The notes below the pieces were generated by a model. The model made no database searches. It was not told the DNA's origin and saw only the letters and a program-made list of their open reading frames with translations. From Candidatus Saccharimonadota bacterium (GTDB lineage: Bacteria > Patescibacteriota > Saccharimonadia > Saccharimonadales > Saccharimonadaceae), in NCBI GenBank assembly GCA_017964115.1, contig JAGCSL010000072.1, positions 1-8,356 on the forward strand: a DNA stretch of 8,356 nt. The letters run 5' to 3'. Both the position numbers and the translations under genes were made by a program. Shown here one piece after another: positions 6,450 to 8,356 of the stretch. Positions within the stretch are counted from its first letter, which is position 1; each line of letters opens with the position of its first letter.

Positions 6450-6480
6450 AAATCCCTCCAGCGATGGAGGGATTTTTTGT
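6450..6480 (+). terminator. Intrinsic terminator of the pilin cluster
   Basis: An 11-bp stem, AAATCCCTCCA with TGGAGGGATTT, around the tetraloop GCGA, is followed by a T-run (TTTTTTGTT). It begins 11 bases after the stop of the last pilin gene. Confidence 0.9.
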
Positions 6481-6481
6481 T

Positions 6482-6497
6482 ACCCATGCTTATGGGT
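6482..6497. other. Small hairpin between two terminators
   Basis: ACCCAT and ATGGGT form a perfect 6-bp stem around a 4-base loop. There is no T-run on either side, so it is not a terminator by itself. It lies between the terminators of the two convergent genes; its function is unknown and it may be chance. Confidence 0.35.
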
Positions 6498-6503
6498 GGC
6501 ATA

Positions 6504-6535
6504 AAAAATATTCCTGCCGGAGCAGGAATATTTTT
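6504..6535 (-). terminator. Terminator of the Hsp20 gene, probably bidirectional
   Basis: A perfect 14-bp stem, AAAAATATTCCTGC with GCAGGAATATTTTT, around a 4-base loop, gives a GC-rich upper stem and a T-run on both strands. It lies 14 bases downstream of the Hsp20 stop and would also stop any readthrough from the pilin cluster. Confidence 0.87.
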
Positions 6536-6548
6536 AACAAGACAATGA

Positions 6549-7061
6549 TTAGTTAATAGTGATACGCTTTGGCTCTTCGACTTTTTCCTTCTCGAAGGAA
6601 ATAGTAAGGACACCGTCTTTAAGGACAGCTTCGACGCCATCTTCGACGACCTGAACTGGAAGTGCGATGGTGCGGCTGAATTCGCCCCAGTAGCATTCCT
6701 GGATATGCCATTGCGTAGCATTGTCATCTTCGCCACCGCTAAGGACGCCGGAAATAGTAAGGATGTTGTCGGAAATGGAAACATCGAGATCCTTGCGCTC
6801 GATACCTGCGGTGCGAGCCTTAATAATTAATTTGGTTGGAGTCTCGTAGACATCAACAGCAAGCTGACCTGGAAGGTTTTCGGTTTCGTCTTCCCAGTTG
6901 TCGTCAGCGACAGTTTCTTCTGCGTAGACTGCTTCTTCGACTGGAGCGCTTTCCGTGGATTCCACCAATCCCTCTTCAGCTAGACCAGCATTGCCATCTT
7001 CGGAAAGAAAGGCAGCAGTGAGCTCATCGTCTAAGCTCATATCATCTTGTTTGCGAGCCAT
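6549..7061 (-). CDS. Hsp20/alpha-crystallin small heat shock protein
   Basis: 170 residues. The alpha-crystallin domain covers about 65-158: LAVDVYETPTKLIIKARTAG at its start, then DLDVSISDNILTISG, a GEFSRTIALP strand, and the family signature KDGVLTISFEK at 149-159. The C-terminus ends RITIN, an IxI motif of the kind that docks in oligomer assembly. Small heat shock proteins hold unfolding proteins in a refoldable state without ATP. The N-terminal 63 residues are very acidic (21 Asp/Glu against 2 Lys/Arg), which is uncommon; this region is usually hydrophobic. The frame is open up to 7175, but the ATG at 7061 is preferred because a promoter lies at 7130-7102 and GGAGG at 7079-7075, about 13 bases upstream. 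It sits between T4SS pilin genes and comF, but no functional link can be read from this. Confidence 0.9.
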   Translation of the reverse strand: MARKQDDMSLDDELTAAFLSEDGNAGLAEEGLVESTESAPVEEAVYAEETVADDNWEDETENLPGQLAVDVYETPTKLIIKARTAGIERKDLDVSISDNILTISGVLSGGEDDNATQWHIQECYWGEFSRTIALPVQVVEDGVEAVLKDGVLTISFEKEKVEEPKRITIN

Positions 7062-7101
7062 AGTTATGTATATTCCTCCACTATTTACACTCTTAAGCTT
7101 T

Positions 7102-7130
7102 ATTATAGAGGGTCTTATAGTTAAAATCAA
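7102..7130 (-). promoter_or_regulatory. Sigma70-type promoter of the Hsp20 gene
   Basis: On the minus strand: TTGATT at 7130-7125, a 17-bp spacer, and a perfect TATAAT at 7107-7102. The start is expected near 7095, giving a leader of about 34 bases. No CIRCE operator (TTAGCACTC-N9-GAGTGCTAA) is seen. It overlaps the region where the divergent comF promoter must lie. Confidence 0.75.
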
Positions 7131-7134
7131 CAAA

Positions 7135-7141
7135 AAGGAGG
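7135..7141 (+). promoter_or_regulatory. Strong ribosome binding site that sets the comF start
   Basis: AAGGAGG, a perfect Shine-Dalgarno sequence, lies 8 bases before the GTG at 7150. It picks GTG as the comF start over upstream in-frame start codons from 6955 on, which lie inside the Hsp20 gene on the other strand. A weak -10 candidate (TAAAAT, 7122-7127) is just upstream, without a clear -35. Confidence 0.8.
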
Positions 7142-7371
7142 TTTTTGTTGTGAAAAATACAATATTCAGTTGCATAAGCGATTTACTCTGCCCTCATTAC
7201 TGTATTTCGTGTGGAAAAGTAGGTGGAATAGTCTGCGAGTGTTGTAAAAAATATATTCATAACGGCAAAAAGCGCGTTTGTTTGGTTTGTGGCGGCTGAC
7301 TGGAAAACGGGGTTTGCCCTATCTGTTCCCTGCCTTTTTCGAAGCAATTTTACGTTGGCGAGCGAGATGGG

Positions 7372-7794
7372 TTGCTTCGTGATTTAATCGAGGTCTATAA
7401 GTATCATTCGGTGCGTGCGGCGGCGTCAATATTGGCAGAAGCGTTAATGAATGTGGTAGACGGCGATTATACGTTGGTGCCGCTACCGACGATTAACCGA
7501 CATATTCGCGAACGTGGCTTTGATCATATCGGGCTAATCTGTAAAAAGACAGGATTGCCGGTTGAGCGGGCGTTGGTACGGAATAAGAATACGGTTCAGG
7601 TTGGCGCGAGTCTTGAACAACGGCGAGAACAGGCGAAGCAAGCGTATTTGCTCAATTCGGTGAATTTGAATAAAAATTATCTTTTAGTCGACGATGTTTG
7701 GACGACGGGTAGTAGTATGATGGCGGCAGCTAATCTAATGCGTGAGGCGGGAGTAAAAAATCTCGCAATCTGTGCGATTGCGAGAAGTATATAA
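7372..7794 (+). CDS. ComF phosphoribosyltransferase-domain reading frame downstream of the TGA
   Basis: If the TGA at 7297 ends translation, the longest product downstream starts at TTG 7372 (140 residues, starting LRDLIEVYKYHSVRAA) or later, for example at ATG 7447. It contains the whole phosphoribosyltransferase domain with the LLVDDVWTTGSS motif but no zinc-binding part. No good ribosome binding site precedes the TTG, so independent translation is doubtful. This is the part that automatic gene callers are likely to report; it is best understood as the 3' portion of the interrupted comF. Its end also carries the terminator of the convergent pilin gene. Confidence 0.55.
   Translation: MLRDLIEVYKYHSVRAAASILAEALMNVVDGDYTLVPLPTINRHIRERGFDHIGLICKKTGLPVERALVRNKNTVQVGASLEQRREQAKQAYLLNSVNLNKNYLLVDDVWTTGSSMMAAANLMREAGVKNLAICAIARSI
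7755..7785 (-). terminator. Intrinsic terminator of the 131-residue pilin gene, inside the comF coding sequence
   Basis: A perfect 10-bp stem, TCTCGCAATC (7761-7770) with GATTGCGAGA (7776-7785), around a 5-base loop. On the minus strand it is followed directly by six T (7760-7755). It starts 25 bases after the pilin stop codon and lies in the last codons of comF (KNLAICAIARS). On the plus strand no T-run follows, so it acts in one direction only. Confidence 0.85.
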
Positions 7795-7810
7795 GAATTG
7801 GAATAGTCGA

Positions 7811-8206
7811 TTAGACGGTTGCTTCGCCGCCGACTGCGTTGATTACGAAGTTGACGATTGCGTAAGCGAGGATAGAGATGATGAGACCGATAAGAGCGTA
7901 CATAATGGTGTTTTTGGCATCGGTAACCTTTTTGCTATCACCGCCAGAGATAACGTAGCGGAGACCACCGAAGATAAGCATCACGACAGAGATGATACCA
8001 ACGGCGTAAAGCACGGTGTTGGTGATTTTGGTGAAAACGCCATCCGTACCGACGAGCTCGGCTGGCATACCGTTACCGCGAGCGGCTTCAGCACCAGCTT
8101 GTGCAGGGTTTGGCGTAGTGGCGGCCATGACGCGGCCAGCAAATAGAGTGGCAGCTGCGGCAGCACCAGTAATGATTTGCCCAGCTTTCTTAATGATGTT
8201 TTTCAT
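7811..8206 (-). CDS. T4SS pilin-like protein, separate seventh copy
   Basis: 131 residues. The signal peptide is about 1-28 (MKNIIKKAG, Ala-rich core, RVMA), followed by a short Ala/Pro-rich exported segment without cysteines (ATTPNPAQAGAEAARGNG), then the pilin module: a helix at about 60-85, loop motif GGLRYVISGGDSKKVTDAKN, and a helix ending LAYAIVNFVINAVGG. This is the same helix-loop-helix as in the six plus-strand genes, with the Ser-Gly-Gly-Asp variant of the loop. It is a likely VirB2-type subunit. It has its own promoter, an AAGGA ribosome binding site (8225-8221) about 14 bases before the ATG, and its own terminator, so it is expressed apart from the main cluster. It is convergent with comF, with 16 bases between the two stops. 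Its composition resembles a simple major pilin more than the elaborate copies do. Confidence 0.85.
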   Translation of the reverse strand: MKNIIKKAGQIITGAAAAATLFAGRVMAATTPNPAQAGAEAARGNGMPAELVGTDGVFTKITNTVLYAVGIISVVMLIFGGLRYVISGGDSKKVTDAKNTIMYALIGLIISILAYAIVNFVINAVGGEATV

Positions 8207-8238
8207 ATTTTTGCAACTATTCCTTAAAAGATAATAAT

Positions 8239-8268
8239 ATTATACAACATAACAATAATCTTTGTCCA
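8239..8268 (-). promoter_or_regulatory. Promoter of the separate pilin gene
   Basis: On the minus strand: TGGACA at 8268-8263 (one mismatch to TTGACA), an 18-bp spacer, and a perfect TATAAT at 8244-8239 within TTATGTTGTATAAT. The start is expected near 8232, with a leader of about 26 bases that holds the AAGGA ribosome binding site. Confidence 0.7.
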
Positions 8269-8280
8269 TTATTGCAGTTT

Positions 8281-8356
8281 TTAGTCAACTCCAAACGGAG
8301 CACGACGTTCTGCCGGCCCGTCGTTACGGGCGGCAGCCGTCTCGCGCTCGCCCGTA
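8281..8356 (-). CDS. Possible 3' end of an unidentified gene (cut by window edge)
   Basis: On the minus strand one frame is open from the window edge to a TAA at 8283-8281 and encodes 24 residues, TGERETAAARNDGPAER then RAPFGVD. It mixes charged and small residues, as a C-terminal tail might. The DNA is clearly richer in G and C than the rest of the window. I do not recognise the protein. It would lie just upstream of the promoter of the 131-residue pilin gene, on the same strand. A strong GC-rich hairpin (8310-8336) lies inside it but lacks a T-run. With so little sequence, a non-coding reading cannot be excluded. Confidence 0.42.
   Translation of the reverse strand, partial: TGERETAAARNDGPAERRAPFGVD

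Larger units (their letters stand above)
7150..7794 (+). pseudogene. comF: comF, interrupted by an in-frame TGA at codon 50
   Basis: Read through the TGA, the frame gives 214 codons, a normal length for ComF. The N-terminal zinc-binding part has Cys pairs CISC (18-21), CECC (29-32), CLVC (44-47) and CPIC (56-59). The C-terminal phosphoribosyltransferase domain contains VPLPTINRHIRERGFDHI, VQVGASLEQRREQ and the PRPP-binding motif YLLVDDVWTTGSS. ComF proteins are needed for natural transformation in several bacteria, acting in the cytoplasm on incoming single-stranded DNA. The only defect is TGA at 7297-7299 between CLVCGG and LENGVCPIC; the frame is the same on both sides, so this is one base change, not a frameshift. 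It may be a nonsense mutation, a sequencing error, or a stop that is read through (the next base is C, a weak context). The strong ribosome binding site and intact downstream motifs suggest recent loss or continued function. Confidence 0.72.

Noticed and set aside
7062..7175. Upstream start at 7175 for the Hsp20 gene.
   Set aside because: It lies upstream of the Hsp20 promoter and overlaps the comF start; the ATG at 7061 follows a GGAGG.
8310..8336. Strong GC-rich hairpin as a terminator.
   Set aside because: No T-run follows on either strand, and it falls within a probable coding end.
1..8356. Genetic code with TGA read as Gly (as in Gracilibacteria/Absconditabacteria).
   Set aside because: The other genes, including one of 976 codons, contain no in-frame TGA although they are rich in Gly. 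Reassigned genomes use TGA often, so a single case in comF does not support a changed code.
1..8356. CRISPR array, insertion sequence, tRNA or rRNA.
   Set aside because: No regularly spaced repeats, transposase motifs, terminal inverted repeats or RNA gene signatures were seen; the only repeats are the homologous pilin modules.

Overview
The window looks like part of a type IV secretion (T4SS) locus from a Patescibacteria/CPR bacterium, most probably a Candidatus Saccharibacteria (TM7) relative. This placement rests on three things read from the sequence: a PrgI-like N-terminus, a giant VirB6/TrbL-like membrane protein with a very long helical tail, and a run of small two-helix proteins of the T4SS-pilin type. 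It is family recognition only; no search was run. The genes read normally with the standard code.

Layout, left to right. At 1-72 (minus) is the start of a PrgI-family gene. It follows a 976-residue VirB6-like gene (146-3076, minus), separated from it by an intrinsic terminator and a promoter. A divergent promoter region (3077-3201) separates these from six plus-strand pilin-like genes (3202-6439), four of them packed head to tail and the last two behind their own promoter. The six are a 305-residue protein with a large cysteine-rich ectodomain, a 217-residue fusion of two pilin units, and proteins of 152, 98, 169 and 104 residues. Terminator hairpins at 6450-6535 close this block against a convergent Hsp20 gene (6549-7061, minus). 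A comF gene (7150-7794, plus) follows, interrupted by one in-frame TGA. A seventh pilin-like gene lies at 7811-8206 (minus), and the window ends in what may be the 3' end of another minus-strand gene (8281-8356).

Working together: VirB6 and PrgI/VirB3 proteins form the inner-membrane part of a T4SS, and the pilin-like proteins are candidates for its VirB2-type pilus or channel subunits. ComF is a competence-associated protein, so DNA uptake or transfer is a shared theme, although ComF is not a T4SS part. The unusual content is eight homologous pilin units in seven genes, with different ectodomains, fusions and presence or absence of signal peptides. This suggests a pilus or channel built from several subunits rather than from one major pilin.

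Expression signals are readable. Several promoters share a TATGnTAwAAT extended -10 element. Two T4SS genes have the -10 so close to the ATG that their mRNAs should be almost leaderless, and one terminator is written inside the coding sequence of the convergent comF gene. No gene whose end is visible stops with TGA (8 TAA, 3 TAG).
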